Below are positions 48,867-60,318 of a DNA stretch of 64,000 bases, in pieces. The position numbers and the translations under genes were made by a program. The notes under the pieces were generated by a model. It was not told the DNA's origin, made no database searches, and saw only the letters and a list, made by a program, of their open reading frames with translations. This stretch comes from DATAQC01 sp038238185 (GTDB lineage: Bacteria; Actinomycetota; Acidimicrobiia; Acidimicrobiales; AC-14): contig JBBRXY010000004.1 of NCBI GenBank assembly GCA_038238185.1, positions 1 to 64,000 of the forward strand, written 5' to 3'. Numbering within the stretch: position 1 is the first letter of the stretch; each line of letters begins with the position of its first letter.

Positions 48867-50122
48867 GTTTCGACGTCACCGACCCCACCCTGGCCGAGCT
48901 GGGCCGCCAGCGCATCGCCTGGGCCGACACCCACATGCCGGTGCTCACGAGCATCCGGGAGCGTTTTGCCAAGGAGCGTCCCCTCGAGGGGATCACCATG
49001 GCGGCCTGCCTGCACATCACCACCGAGACGGCCAACCTGCTGCGCACGCTCAAGGCCGGCGGGGCCCGGGTGGTGGCCTGCGCGTCGAACCCGCTGTCGA
49101 CCCAGGACGACGTGGCCGCCTCGCTCTCTCTCGACGAGGGAATCGACACCTACGCCCGCAAGGGCGAGGACACCGAGACCTACTTCAAGCACATGGACGC
49201 CGTGCTCGACGAGCACCCCCAGGTCACCATGGACGACGGCTGCGACCTCGTCTCCCGCCTGCACCAGCAGCGCGCCGATCAGGTGAGCGAGGTGCTGGCC
49301 GGAACCGAGGAGACCACCACCGGCGTCATCCGCCTGCGGGCCATGGAAGCCGACGGCGCCCTGCGCTTCCCGATCGTGGCCGTGAACGACGCCGACACCA
49401 AACACATGTTCGACAACCGCTACGGCACGGGCCAGTCCACCCTCGACGGCATCATCCGGGCCACCAATGTGCTGTTGGCCGGCCGGATCGTGGTCGTGGC
49501 CGGCTACGGGTACTGCGGCAAGGGCGTGGCCAGCCGAGCCCGGGGCATGGGTGCCCAGGTCGTGGTGTGCGAGGTCGACCCGCTGCGTGCTCTCGAGGCG
49601 GTCATGGACGGCTTCCGGGTGGAGCCCATGTCCGACGCCGCTCGTGAGGGCGACATCTTCGTCACCGTCACGGGCGACCGCGACGTGCTGCGCTCCGAGC
49701 ACTTCGAGGTCATGAAGGACGGCGCCATCCTGGCCAACTCGGGCCACTTCGACATCGAGATCGACCTCGGTGCCCTCGCCGAGCTCTCCGGCTCCAGCGG
49801 CCGCCGCGCGGTCCGACCCTTCGTCGAGGAGTTCCTCGTGGGCGACCGGCGCATCCTGGTGATCGCCGAGGGCCGCCTCGTCAACCTGAGCGCCGCCGAG
49901 GGCCACCCTGCCTCGGTCATGGACATGAGCTTCGCCAACCAGGCCCTGTCGGCCGAGTGGGTGCTGGCCCGTCGGGGCAAGCTCGAGCCCAAGGTGTACG
50001 ACGTCCCGCGCGACATCGATGCCGAGATCGCCCGTCTCAAGCTCGAGACCATGGGCATCGACATCGACACCCTCACCCCCGCCCAGGCCGAGTACCTCTC
50101 CTCCTGGACGGTGGGCACCTAG
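48863..50122 (+). CDS. ahcY: Adenosylhomocysteinase
   Basis: 419 aa; ATG 48863 with AAGGAG upstream, overlapping the previous stop (ATGA). Motifs: LHITTETANLLRTL, CASNPLSTQDDVAASL, VNDADTKHMFDNRYGTGQS (active-site Lys/Asp/His region), the NAD motif GYGYCGKG (about 214-221), ANSGHFDIEID and the C-terminal YLSSWTVGT. It lacks the roughly 40-residue insertion of the eukaryotic and mycobacterial enzyme. It hydrolyses SAH from methyltransferases, including EgtD. No methionine-cycle genes are adjacent. Confidence 0.95.
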   Translation: MSFDVTDPTLAELGRQRIAWADTHMPVLTSIRERFAKERPLEGITMAACLHITTETANLLRTLKAGGARVVACASNPLSTQDDVAASLSLDEGIDTYARKGEDTETYFKHMDAVLDEHPQVTMDDGCDLVSRLHQQRADQVSEVLAGTEETTTGVIRLRAMEADGALRFPIVAVNDADTKHMFDNRYGTGQSTLDGIIRATNVLLAGRIVVVAGYGYCGKGVASRARGMGAQVVVCEVDPLRALEAVMDGFRVEPMSDAAREGDIFVTVTGDRDVLRSEHFEVMKDGAILANSGHFDIEIDLGALAELSGSSGRRAVRPFVEEFLVGDRRILVIAEGRLVNLSAAEGHPASVMDMSFANQALSAEWVLARRGKLEPKVYDVPRDIDAEIARLKLETMGIDIDTLTPAQAEYLSSWTVGT

Positions 50123-50156
50123 TAGTTGGCGGTCGTTCGCCGTCACACCCCGTTCG

Positions 50157-50162
50157 TAGTCT
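50157..50162 (+). promoter_or_regulatory. -10 hexamer for comF
   Basis: TAGTCT, 7 nt before GTG 50170; leaderless pattern. Confidence 0.5.
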
Positions 50163-50169
50163 CGGACGG

Positions 50170-50829
50170 GTGCTGCTGCCCACCAGCTGTCCCGTCTGTG
50201 GTGCCGTGGGTCCGGCGCCGTGCCCGGGGTGCCGGTCGGAACTGCATCCGGCACCGGTCCTCGCCCCGCCCGTCGGCGTCGACTGGTGCGGCGCCGCCTT
50301 CAGCTACGAGGGGGTGGGCCGGGAGCTGGTCGCCCGCCTGAAGTACCGCAACGCCCGCTCGGCCCTGCCGTTCCTGGCTGCCGCCATGGCGGCCATGGTC
50401 GACCCAACGGCCATCGACGTGGTCACCTGGGCCCCCACCGTGGCCACTCGCCGTCGCCACCGGGGCTTCGACCAGGCCCAACTGCTGGCCCGAGCGGTCG
50501 CCCGGCGCCTGGGCCGGCCGTGTCGCGGTGTCCTGCGCCGGCGGCCGGGTACGCCGTCCCAGACGGGCCGCACCCTGGCCCAGCGTCGCCGCGGGCCGGT
50601 CTTCGACTTCCGGGCCACCGTCGTCGGACGGGTCCTGCTCATCGACGACGTCATCACCAGTGGAGCCACTGTCGCGGCCGCTACCGCGGCGCTGCGGGCC
50701 GGTGGGGCGGCCTCGGTGGCCGTCGTGGTGGCGGCCCGCACACCCCCACCACGCCGCGGACGTACACTCGGAGAGGGCTCAAGCCGGTCGAGTGCCGGTG
50801 GCGGTCCGCCAGGATCAGTCCCGTCGTGA
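50170..50829 (+). CDS. ComF family phosphoribosyltransferase-like protein
   Basis: 219 aa from GTG 50170. N-terminal zinc ribbon CPVCGAVGPAPCPGC, then LVARLKYRNAR, RRHRGFDQAQLLARAVA and the PRPP loop VLLIDDVITSGAT. Relatives act in DNA uptake (ComFC) or nucleotide metabolism; no other competence gene is nearby. The C-terminal tail (after VVVAARTPPP) is rich in Arg, Ser and Gly. As in mycobacteria, it lies upstream of hpf. Confidence 0.9.
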   Translation: MLLPTSCPVCGAVGPAPCPGCRSELHPAPVLAPPVGVDWCGAAFSYEGVGRELVARLKYRNARSALPFLAAAMAAMVDPTAIDVVTWAPTVATRRRHRGFDQAQLLARAVARRLGRPCRGVLRRRPGTPSQTGRTLAQRRRGPVFDFRATVVGRVLLIDDVITSGATVAAATAALRAGGAASVAVVVAARTPPPRRGRTLGEGSSRSSAGGGPPGSVPS

Positions 50830-50919
50830 TGGCGAGGAGGGCACGCTGCCCAGTCGGTCGCCGAGGGGAGTCGAGCGAGAAAGGGGCGGAGTCGTTCTCA
50901 ACCGCACCTGGTCTCGCCC

Positions 50920-50925
50920 TAGGCT
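50920..50925 (+). promoter_or_regulatory. Candidate -10 hexamer for hpf
   Basis: TAGGCT, about 113 nt before the hpf start, giving hpf a 5' leader of about 105 nt, unlike the leaderless genes around it. The 208-nt comF-hpf gap contains no other gene. Confidence 0.35.
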
Positions 50926-51037
50926 CCGCGGCCAGCCCGGCGGCGCGCACTCCGACGACGACCTGGACGGCAGGCAGTTTCCACGCGCCAGCGGAGCGAC
51001 TATCCCGCGGGCGATGACGATGGCAGATCGGAGAGCG

Positions 51038-51625
51038 ATGGAAGTCACTATGCAGTGCCGGAACGCCGAGGTCCCAGAGGCCCTTCGTGCCATAGCCCGC
51101 GAGAAGGTGACCCGCGTCGGGCGCCACCTCGACGGGTGGGACCACGCGGAGATCCACTTCTCCGAGGAGCGCAACCCCCGTATCGCCGACAAGGAGGTCT
51201 GCGAGGTCACGCTCCGAGGCCACGGTCACGTGGTGCGCGCCAAGGCCGCCGCTCCCGACACTCTGGCGTCGATCGACCGCGTGGTGGAGAAGCTCGACCG
51301 CCAGGTGTCCCGGCTGAAGAGCCGGTTGGTCGGCCGGTCCCACCCCCGGCGCCCGTCCCGGCCCGAAACCAACGGCAACGGCGGCGCCAACGGCCTCGCC
51401 GGTCTGCTCGATGAGGTCGACGCCGATGACGACGAGGTCGGTGACGGGCCTCGATTCGTGAAGACCAAGCACTTCACCTCCAAGCCCATGACGCCGGAGG
51501 AGGCGACGTTGCAGATGGATCTGGTCGGTCACGACTTCTACTTCTTCACCAATGCCGAGAGCGGGTTGGCAACCGTCGTGTACCGCCGCGACGACGGCCA
51601 TTTCGGTCTCATCGACGGCGGTTAG
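51038..51625 (+). CDS. hpf: Ribosome hibernation-promoting factor, long form (HPF/RaiA)
   Basis: 195 aa. MEVTMQCRNAEVPEALRAIAREKVTRV starts the N-terminal RaiA fold; the alignment to family starts favours ATG 51038 over in-frame ATG 51014 and 51020. A Gly/Asn-rich linker (about 115-135) leads to the C-terminal dimerisation domain (RFVKTKHFTSKPMTPEEATLQMDLVGHDFYFF split over about 140-195). The protein binds the ribosome decoding centre in stationary phase and pairs ribosomes. Confidence 0.94.
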   Translation: MEVTMQCRNAEVPEALRAIAREKVTRVGRHLDGWDHAEIHFSEERNPRIADKEVCEVTLRGHGHVVRAKAAAPDTLASIDRVVEKLDRQVSRLKSRLVGRSHPRRPSRPETNGNGGANGLAGLLDEVDADDDEVGDGPRFVKTKHFTSKPMTPEEATLQMDLVGHDFYFFTNAESGLATVVYRRDDGHFGLIDGG

Positions 51626-51638
51626 GGGCGGTCTCGCT

Positions 51639-52298
51639 GTGAGCCAGCCCGTCGAGGCGGTGGGTGAGCCGATCAGGGTCCTCGTGGCCGACGACCACGA
51701 GCTGTTCCGGCGCGGGCTCACCATCGTCCTCGAGGCCGAGGGCGACATCGTCGTGGTGGGCCAGGCTCCCGACGGCGAGGTGGCTGTCACCAAGGCGGCG
51801 GAACTGGCCCCCGATGTCATCCTCATGGACGTGCGCATGCCGAACCTCGACGGCATCGGGGCCACCCGTCGGATCCGCCAGGCGTTGCCCACCAGCCGGA
51901 TCATCATGCTCACGGTGAGCGACGACGAGGACGACCTGTTCGAGGCGATCAAAGCCGGCGCCAACGGCTACCTCCTCAAGGAGGTCTCAATCGAGGAGGT
52001 CGCCGACACGGTACGAGTGGTGATGGCCGGCGCCAGCCTGCTGTCGCCGGCCATGGCGGCCAAGCTTGTCAACGAGTTCGGTGCCGCAGCCGATGCCGCG
52101 GTTCCGGGCGAGGAGCCGACGGAGCTGACCTCGAGCACCCGTCTCACCCAGCAGGAGCTCGACGTGCTCAAGCGGGTGGCCCGTGGCGGCACCACCGGCG
52201 ACATCGCCACCGAGCTCGCCGTCACCGAGAGCACGGTGCGCAACCACGTGGCCAACATCCTGGCCAAGGTCCAGCTCCGGGCGCGAACCACGGCCTGA
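51639..52298 (+). CDS. NarL/LuxR-family response regulator
   Basis: 219 aa from GTG 51639, 13 nt after hpf. Receiver domain with VLVADDHELFRRG, phospho-accepting Asp64 (VILMDVRMPNLDG), LTVSDDE and the KEVSIEEVADTV end; LuxR-type HTH at about 155-215 (LTQQELDVLKRVARGGTTGDIATELAVTEST region). No histidine kinase gene is in the window, so the signal is unknown. Co-transcription with hpf would link it to stress or stationary phase. Confidence 0.9.
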   Translation: MSQPVEAVGEPIRVLVADDHELFRRGLTIVLEAEGDIVVVGQAPDGEVAVTKAAELAPDVILMDVRMPNLDGIGATRRIRQALPTSRIIMLTVSDDEDDLFEAIKAGANGYLLKEVSIEEVADTVRVVMAGASLLSPAMAAKLVNEFGAAADAAVPGEEPTELTSSTRLTQQELDVLKRVARGGTTGDIATELAVTESTVRNHVANILAKVQLRARTTA

Positions 52299-52302
52299 GC
52301 CC

Positions 52303-52320
52303 GAGCGGCGAACGCCGCTC
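52303..52320. terminator. Hairpin between convergent genes
   Basis: Perfect GAGCGGC/GCCGCTC stem with a 4-nt GAAC loop, 4 nt after the response regulator stop and touching the DUF2079 stop. Confidence 0.55.
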
Positions 52321-53848
52321 ACCCAAGGTCGACGCGTCCGCCGGGACGGGTGCGTTCGGCCACGACGATGTCGTCCTTGTCGTAGCGCACGGTGAACTCG
52401 CCGGCCAGGAGGCGGGTGAGCAGAGCCCGATCGCGATCGGCGAACCGCTGACGGTCGACCAGCACCCACCGCACCCCCCCGGGATTGTCGATGTTCTCAC
52501 CGGCGATCCCCCAGTTGACGATGACCCAGGGCTCGGGAAAGTCGTAGACGCGCTCGCGGTGGGCAACGTGGGGGACGAAGTTGTAGGTGGCAGCCACTGA
52601 CTGGCCCTCAGGGATCACGGCCACCGCGGCCCGCTTGGCCCCGGTGCGGGGATCGTTGCCCAGGGGCCAGATGCCGCTGTGGTACTCGGCCCCGATGGGT
52701 GATGGTCCCCACGCCACGGTGGTCACCATCGAACAGGCCACCACCAGGCCCACGAGGAGGCGGGCGACACCGGGGCGTCGACCCAGGAAGGCCACCGCTT
52801 CGACGGTTGCCAGCATGAGGCCGGCGAACACCAAGGCCGAGTAGTGGTAGCGGTAGTCGCGCGCGTAGGGGAACGACGTGAGGGCGTTGATGGCCAGCAT
52901 GGGCACGGCGACGAGCAACGTGGGCGCGGCGGCCAAGGGGATGAAGGCGAACGGCGCCAGCATCCGCTCGTAATACCTGAGGCGGTCGTCCCTGGTGGCC
53001 GCCCCTGCGGCCCGGACGGGGTGGGCGACCACGTTGCCGGCCACGTTCGCCATGCCGTTGCCGAACTCGCCGAAGTAGGAGTCGTAGAACGGGTGGAGGC
53101 CACCGAGGAAGGCGGGCATCAGCACACGCGTGGCCACCAGGAACCATCCTGTGGCCAGGGCAGCCACGGTCGCGCCGATGCGCCGGTGGCCCCGCACGGC
53201 GACGAGGATGCCGATCACGGCTACGGCCGGGGCCACGTCCTCCTTGCAGGCCAGGGCGAGGACGGCCGCGACGGCGAACCACCCCCACCGTTCGGCGCGG
53301 GCCGCCCAGTAGGCGAACAGCAGCGGGGCGATCGCCAGGGCGTCGGGATGGAAGTACTCCCAGGTGAGGAACTGATAGGTCGGGTTGAGGAGCAGGACGG
53401 CGGCCAGGGCCACGGCCAGCCACCGGTCGGCCAGGCGGTCGCGGGCCAGGAGGAAGACGGCCACCGCCCCCGATGCCTGGGCCGCCACCTGGACGACGAG
53501 GAGGAACTCGGGCCCCGCCCCGAGCCGGTAGAAGGGCGCCAGCAGCACCAGCACCAGGTTCATGTGGTGGCCGAAGAGGGGCAGGCCCTTCACCGTGTCG
53601 AACATCTTGAAATGCGAGAGCAGCCAGGCACCCTGGTCGTAGATCCCCAGGTCGAACGAGAACGTGCCGAAGCGCGCCTGGCGGATCCATCCCAGGGCGA
53701 TGAACACGACCGACCACACCACGATCATGGTCCCGAGCACCCACCGGGCCGGGTCCCTGCGCCCCGCCCACGACGCCAACCGAACCCTGTGGGTCCGTTC
53801 GGGGCTGGTCAGGGGCCGCTCGTCGACCGTGTCAACCGTCTCGACCAC
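52319..53848 (-). CDS. DUF2079 membrane protein
   Basis: 509 aa from GTG 53848 (GTG 53866 also possible). About ten membrane helices. Hallmarks are FGTFSFDLGIYDQGAWLLSHF, GHHMNLVLVLLAPFYRLG, YFHPDALAIAPLLFAYW, LALACKEDVAPAV and YRYHYSALVFA. DUF2079 proteins look like GT-C glycosyltransferases and often lie with surface-polymer genes; the substrate is unknown. A GACAAT hexamer lies 6 nt before GTG 53848. Confidence 0.85.
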   Translation of the reverse strand: MVETVDTVDERPLTSPERTHRVRLASWAGRRDPARWVLGTMIVVWSVVFIALGWIRQARFGTFSFDLGIYDQGAWLLSHFKMFDTVKGLPLFGHHMNLVLVLLAPFYRLGAGPEFLLVVQVAAQASGAVAVFLLARDRLADRWLAVALAAVLLLNPTYQFLTWEYFHPDALAIAPLLFAYWAARAERWGWFAVAAVLALACKEDVAPAVAVIGILVAVRGHRRIGATVAALATGWFLVATRVLMPAFLGGLHPFYDSYFGEFGNGMANVAGNVVAHPVRAAGAATRDDRLRYYERMLAPFAFIPLAAAPTLLVAVPMLAINALTSFPYARDYRYHYSALVFAGLMLATVEAVAFLGRRPGVARLLVGLVVACSMVTTVAWGPSPIGAEYHSGIWPLGNDPRTGAKRAAVAVIPEGQSVAATYNFVPHVAHRERVYDFPEPWVIVNWGIAGENIDNPGGVRWVLVDRQRFADRDRALLTRLLAGEFTVRYDKDDIVVAERTRPGGRVDLG

Positions 53849-53927
53849 GGCGACATTGTCACCCACGCCGGCCCGACGGCACCGGCGGCGATGAGCGCGC
53901 CGGGATGCGCCCGGACCAAGATGTGTC

Positions 53928-55712
53928 GTGGCCGACGAACCCACCAAGGCAAAGCCTCCCGCCGAGGTCGACCACGACACGGTTGATTTCACCTGGCTGG
54001 CCGCCCTGGCGCGCCGCGTCGGGCGCCGGGTCCTGCCCGAGCCCGATCCCGACCCAAATGGACAGGAGCGCGTTGCGGCGGAATCGCGTCGCCCCGCCCA
54101 AGAGTCCTCGGCCGAGCCCGACCACACGGAGACGGCGCCGGCGCCGACCGGCGACGCCCGCCCGCAGTGGTCCCGGCTGGCCCTGACCTACGGCCTGCCC
54201 CTGGCGTTGGTCGTCGCCGTGGGCGTCGTGGCGACGATCAACCACTTCTCCGGCCCCGATTGGGGCGACGACTTCGCCCTCTACGTCCGCCAGGCGAAAG
54301 CCCTGATCATCGGCAACGTCGGGGAGGTGCTCCACGACAACCGCTACACGATCGACAACTCGGGCTGGAACACGTTCAGCCCCTACTCGTACCCCTGGGG
54401 CTGGCCGTTGCTGATGGCGCCGTTCTACGCCGTCTTCGGGATGAACTACGCCGTCTTCAAGTTCCTCGAGGTGCTCGCCCTGTGCGGGTTCCTGCTCGTG
54501 TTCTTCGCCCTGGTGCGACGGCGGACGAACACGGTGGCGGCCACCGTCCTCACGCTGTTGATCGGCTTGTCACCGTCGTTCGCGGGAGCCACCGACGCGG
54601 TCCTCTCCGATCTCCCGTACCTGTTCTTTGCCTTCCTGACGTTGTGGTGGATGGACCGATGCCGCCAACGCGGCCTGCTCGACGACCAGCGCCGTCTCGT
54701 CGTCCTGGGGCTGTTGCTGGCGTTCACCTACAACGTGCGTCGCGAGGGCATGACCCTTGTGCTCGCCCTGGTGGCGCTGCACGTCGTCGTCCTGGGCGGA
54801 ACCGCCATCCGGGCGCGATCACTGCGGGCGCTGCGCGAGGTGGACTGGAGAAGGGTGGCCCTCCCGTACGTCACCTTCGCGGGCGCGGTGATCGCCTTCT
54901 TCCTGGTGCTGCCGACGGCGGTGCGTCCGACGTTCCCCGGGGCCGGCCTCCGGAACATCAGTTTCCGGGCCACGTACTACCGCGACGTGCTCGCCGAGCA
55001 CTTCGGGTTGAAGGACGCGGGGAACCCCATGCGGCTGTTCGGCAGCACGTCGGCGGCGAGACAGGTCCTCGCCCTCCTGGTGATCCTCGCCGTGGTGGGC
55101 GTCATCGGTCGCCTCATGCTCCGGGCCGAGGAAGACGTCACGCTCGCCACCTTCCTGGCATCCTCCTCGTTCCTCATGCTGATCTCGCCGTACGAGGCGA
55201 GCCGGTACCTCTTCACCATCTCGCCGCTGCTGGCGTACTTCGCCTACCAGGCCCTTCCCACCCTGGCCTCGTTCGTGGAGGGCCGAGACACAGCGAGGCT
55301 GGTCCGGGGGGCGTCGGTGCTGTCTGCCGCCGCCCTCGCCGGGTTGATGCTTCTCAACGCCGGCGATCTCTCCCACTCCACCAGATATCACCTCGACTAC
55401 AGCTACACGGAGAACGGCCCTCAGACGCCGCAGGCCCAGGAAATGCTCGCCGCCGTCCGGGAACAGACCCGGGGCGACGACGTGGTCCTGTTCTTCCGGG
55501 CCAGGGCCATGACGCTCTACACCGAACGGCTGGCGGTCCAGGGCTCCGACCTGACCAAGATGCTGAAGCGGGTCGACTGGTACGTGATGGCCAAGAACAG
55601 CACCTACTCCCAGACGCTGCTCACCGACACCGAGGCGGCCGCTCTCGGGTTGACCAAGGCCTGGGAAAACGGCGGATGGGCTATCTGGCGTGTCGCTCCG
55701 CGGGCGCCGTGA
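53928..55712 (+). CDS. GT-C-type membrane glycosyltransferase
   Basis: 594 aa from GTG 53928. An 80-residue acidic, Pro/Ala-rich cytoplasmic tail precedes the first helix; then FSGPDWGDDFALYVRQAKALI carries the acidic GT-C loop and YPWGWPLLMAPFYAVFG follows. About ten helices and a short soluble C-terminus (VVLFFRARAMTLYTERLAVQ) complete it. Probably polyprenyl-phosphate-sugar dependent. It is divergent from DUF2079 and its 3' end overlaps the convergent GT2 gene by 32 nt. Confidence 0.78.
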   Translation: MADEPTKAKPPAEVDHDTVDFTWLAALARRVGRRVLPEPDPDPNGQERVAAESRRPAQESSAEPDHTETAPAPTGDARPQWSRLALTYGLPLALVVAVGVVATINHFSGPDWGDDFALYVRQAKALIIGNVGEVLHDNRYTIDNSGWNTFSPYSYPWGWPLLMAPFYAVFGMNYAVFKFLEVLALCGFLLVFFALVRRRTNTVAATVLTLLIGLSPSFAGATDAVLSDLPYLFFAFLTLWWMDRCRQRGLLDDQRRLVVLGLLLAFTYNVRREGMTLVLALVALHVVVLGGTAIRARSLRALREVDWRRVALPYVTFAGAVIAFFLVLPTAVRPTFPGAGLRNISFRATYYRDVLAEHFGLKDAGNPMRLFGSTSAARQVLALLVILAVVGVIGRLMLRAEEDVTLATFLASSSFLMLISPYEASRYLFTISPLLAYFAYQALPTLASFVEGRDTARLVRGASVLSAAALAGLMLLNAGDLSHSTRYHLDYSYTENGPQTPQAQEMLAAVREQTRGDDVVLFFRARAMTLYTERLAVQGSDLTKMLKRVDWYVMAKNSTYSQTLLTDTEAAALGLTKAWENGGWAIWRVAPRAP

Positions 55713-56946
55713 GATCAGGGGCCTCCCGGGCGTCGGCGTCGCTCGCCGTCCATCCGTAGGCGCCGCTTGCGGTGTGGCGCCCCCCCGGGTCGTCGGTCGC
55801 GGAGCGCACGCGCCGGATGCCGAGCACGCTGGCGAACAGAGCGGCGAACGTGGTCTGGAAGCTGAGTACGAGGGCCGTGGCCGACGGGACCACCAGGCGC
55901 AACGACCGCTGCGGGTTCAACTCACCGAAGCCCTGCAGGTTCCAGTGCACGAACGACACAACCAGGCCGGCGATCCCGGCCACCCCGATGGCGGCGCCGA
56001 TGGCCAGGCCGCGCTCGAGACTGATGATCCCGACGAACCTCTCGATCCGCCGATCCTGAGGCAGGAACCGTTCCTCGATGCCGTAGATCTTCGTCAGGAT
56101 GGCGAACAGGACGGCTTGGTACCCGATCACAAGCGCGGCCGCGGCGACCACCAAGGTGCCGACGTCGAACGTGACACCGAACGCGGTCACGGGCCCGATG
56201 GTGACGGCGAACCCGGTGGCCAACCCGAGCGTCATCAGGACCAGCCCCGGGATGAGGAACAGCCAGCGGGGGCTGTAGAGGAGTAGGAACCGGAGGTGTC
56301 GCCATCCGTCGCTCCAGGTGTGCAGGTGTGGCGCCCGGCCCCGTCCGTCGGGCGACAAGGTGGTGGGGACCTCGACGACGTTCATCCCCGCCAGGGTCGC
56401 CTTGACCACCATCTCGCTGGCGAACTCCATCCCGGTGGCCTGGAGCGACAGGCCGAGCACCGCCTCCCGGCGGAAGCCACGGAGGCCGCAGTGGAAATCG
56501 TGGACCGGGCTGTGGAAGAACAACCGGCCCAGGGCGCTGAGGACAGGGTTGCCGACGTAGCGGTGCAGGGCAGGCATGGCGCCCGGAGCGATACCGCCGC
56601 AGAACCGGTTGCCCATGACCAGATCGGCGCCACCCCGGAGCTGGTCGACGAACGGCTGCAGAGCGGTGAAGTCGTAGCTGTCGTCGGCGTCGCCCATGAT
56701 CACGTAGGGGGTGCGGGCGGCCTGGATGCCGGTCATCAGGGCGTTGCCGTAGCCGGGCTTGTCGATCTCCACGATCCGGGCGCCGGACGACGCGGCGAGT
56801 TCCCGGCTCCCGTCGGTGCTGCCGTTGTCGGCCACCAGCACTTCGCCGCTGATTCCGCTGCGGTCAAGGAACTGCCGGGCCTTGGTGACGCAGGTCGCGA
56901 CAGTCTTCGCCTCGTCCAGGCAGGGCATCACGATGGTCAGCTCCAC
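55681..56946 (-). CDS. GT2 glycosyltransferase with C-terminal membrane domain
   Basis: 421 aa from GTG 56946. GT-A core: LTIVMPCLDEAKTV, LVADNGSTDGS, VIMGDADDSYDF, MGNRFCGGI and HDFHCGLRGFRREAV, like polyprenyl-phosphate glucosyl- or mannosyltransferases. Four or five membrane helices occupy about 215-390. It probably loads a sugar onto a polyprenyl phosphate, providing the donor for the GT-C enzymes beside it. It is 14 nt downstream of the methyltransferase gene on the same strand. Confidence 0.9.
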   Translation of the reverse strand: MELTIVMPCLDEAKTVATCVTKARQFLDRSGISGEVLVADNGSTDGSRELAASSGARIVEIDKPGYGNALMTGIQAARTPYVIMGDADDSYDFTALQPFVDQLRGGADLVMGNRFCGGIAPGAMPALHRYVGNPVLSALGRLFFHSPVHDFHCGLRGFRREAVLGLSLQATGMEFASEMVVKATLAGMNVVEVPTTLSPDGRGRAPHLHTWSDGWRHLRFLLLYSPRWLFLIPGLVLMTLGLATGFAVTIGPVTAFGVTFDVGTLVVAAAALVIGYQAVLFAILTKIYGIEERFLPQDRRIERFVGIISLERGLAIGAAIGVAGIAGLVVSFVHWNLQGFGELNPQRSLRLVVPSATALVLSFQTTFAALFASVLGIRRVRSATDDPGGRHTASGAYGWTASDADAREAPDLTAPAERHAR

Positions 56947-56960
56947 GGGTCTGTCCGCCC

Positions 56961-57512
56961 CTACGCCGTCGCCGAGAACACGAACAGATGGTTCAACCCG
57001 AGCTCGAACCGGCGCCGGTGTTCGAGCGCCATCCCCGCCACCGAGAAGATGGAGGGAACCCCGCCGGGATCGAACCCGTGGTGCTGATGGGCTTCCATCC
57101 CGTCGAGCAGGCGCAACCGGATCCCCACGGCGAGGATGTGGTCGACCGCCGGCGACGGGGTGGTGATGACGAGGCGGCCGCCGGGCCTGAGCGCTCCGGG
57201 CACGGCTGCCGCCCAGGCGTGCAGGTCTTCGTCGTGGAGGTGCTCGACGACCGCCAACATGACCACGGCGTCGAACCGGTCGTCTGGATCGAGGCTGTCG
57301 GGGAACTTCCCGATCCGCCTCTCGAAGGGGCCGTCGACCCATGGTTGGTCGTCGAGGGTGTCGATGCCCACCCCCGAGGCGATCGTGGAGCGGCATCGGT
57401 CGAACAGCGCCCCGTCGGCGCAGCCCACGTCGAGCACATGGCCTCCCGCCGGGATCCATCGGAGGGCCGCCGCGATCCTTCGCCTCTGGAGGAGGGTATC
57501 CACGCGCTTCAC
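56961..57512 (-). CDS. Class I SAM-dependent methyltransferase
   Basis: 183 aa from GTG 57512. Motif I is HVLDVGCADGALF, motif II VGIDTLDDQ, and RFDAVVMLAVVEHLHDED, LRPGGRLVITTPS and the loop QHHGFDPGG complete a small-molecule or lipid-sugar type methyltransferase. It probably acts with the GT2 on glycolipid or glycan. Divergent from secA. TAGGGT lies 9 nt before the start. Confidence 0.86.
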   Translation of the reverse strand: MKRVDTLLQRRRIAAALRWIPAGGHVLDVGCADGALFDRCRSTIASGVGIDTLDDQPWVDGPFERRIGKFPDSLDPDDRFDAVVMLAVVEHLHDEDLHAWAAAVPGALRPGGRLVITTPSPAVDHILAVGIRLRLLDGMEAHQHHGFDPGGVPSIFSVAGMALEHRRRFELGLNHLFVFSATA

Positions 57513-57566
57513 GTGGCAACGACCCTATCCGGCCCCGGCCCGGGCGGCCTTTGCGGAGCCCGTCGG

Positions 57567-57572
57567 TAGACT
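57567..57572 (+). promoter_or_regulatory. -10 hexamer for secA
   Basis: TAGACT, 7 nt before ATG 57580. No clear -35 is seen. It makes the secA message leaderless. Confidence 0.55.
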
Positions 57573-57579
57573 GGCGGAC

Positions 57580-60314
<2,735 letters not shown>

Positions 60315-60318
<4 letters not shown>

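Noticed and set aside
57060..57095. A T-arm-like motif (GGTTCGATCCC on the minus strand) suggesting a tRNA
   Set aside because: It encodes HHGFDPGG of the methyltransferase; no acceptor stem, anticodon arm or D-arm could be found around it.
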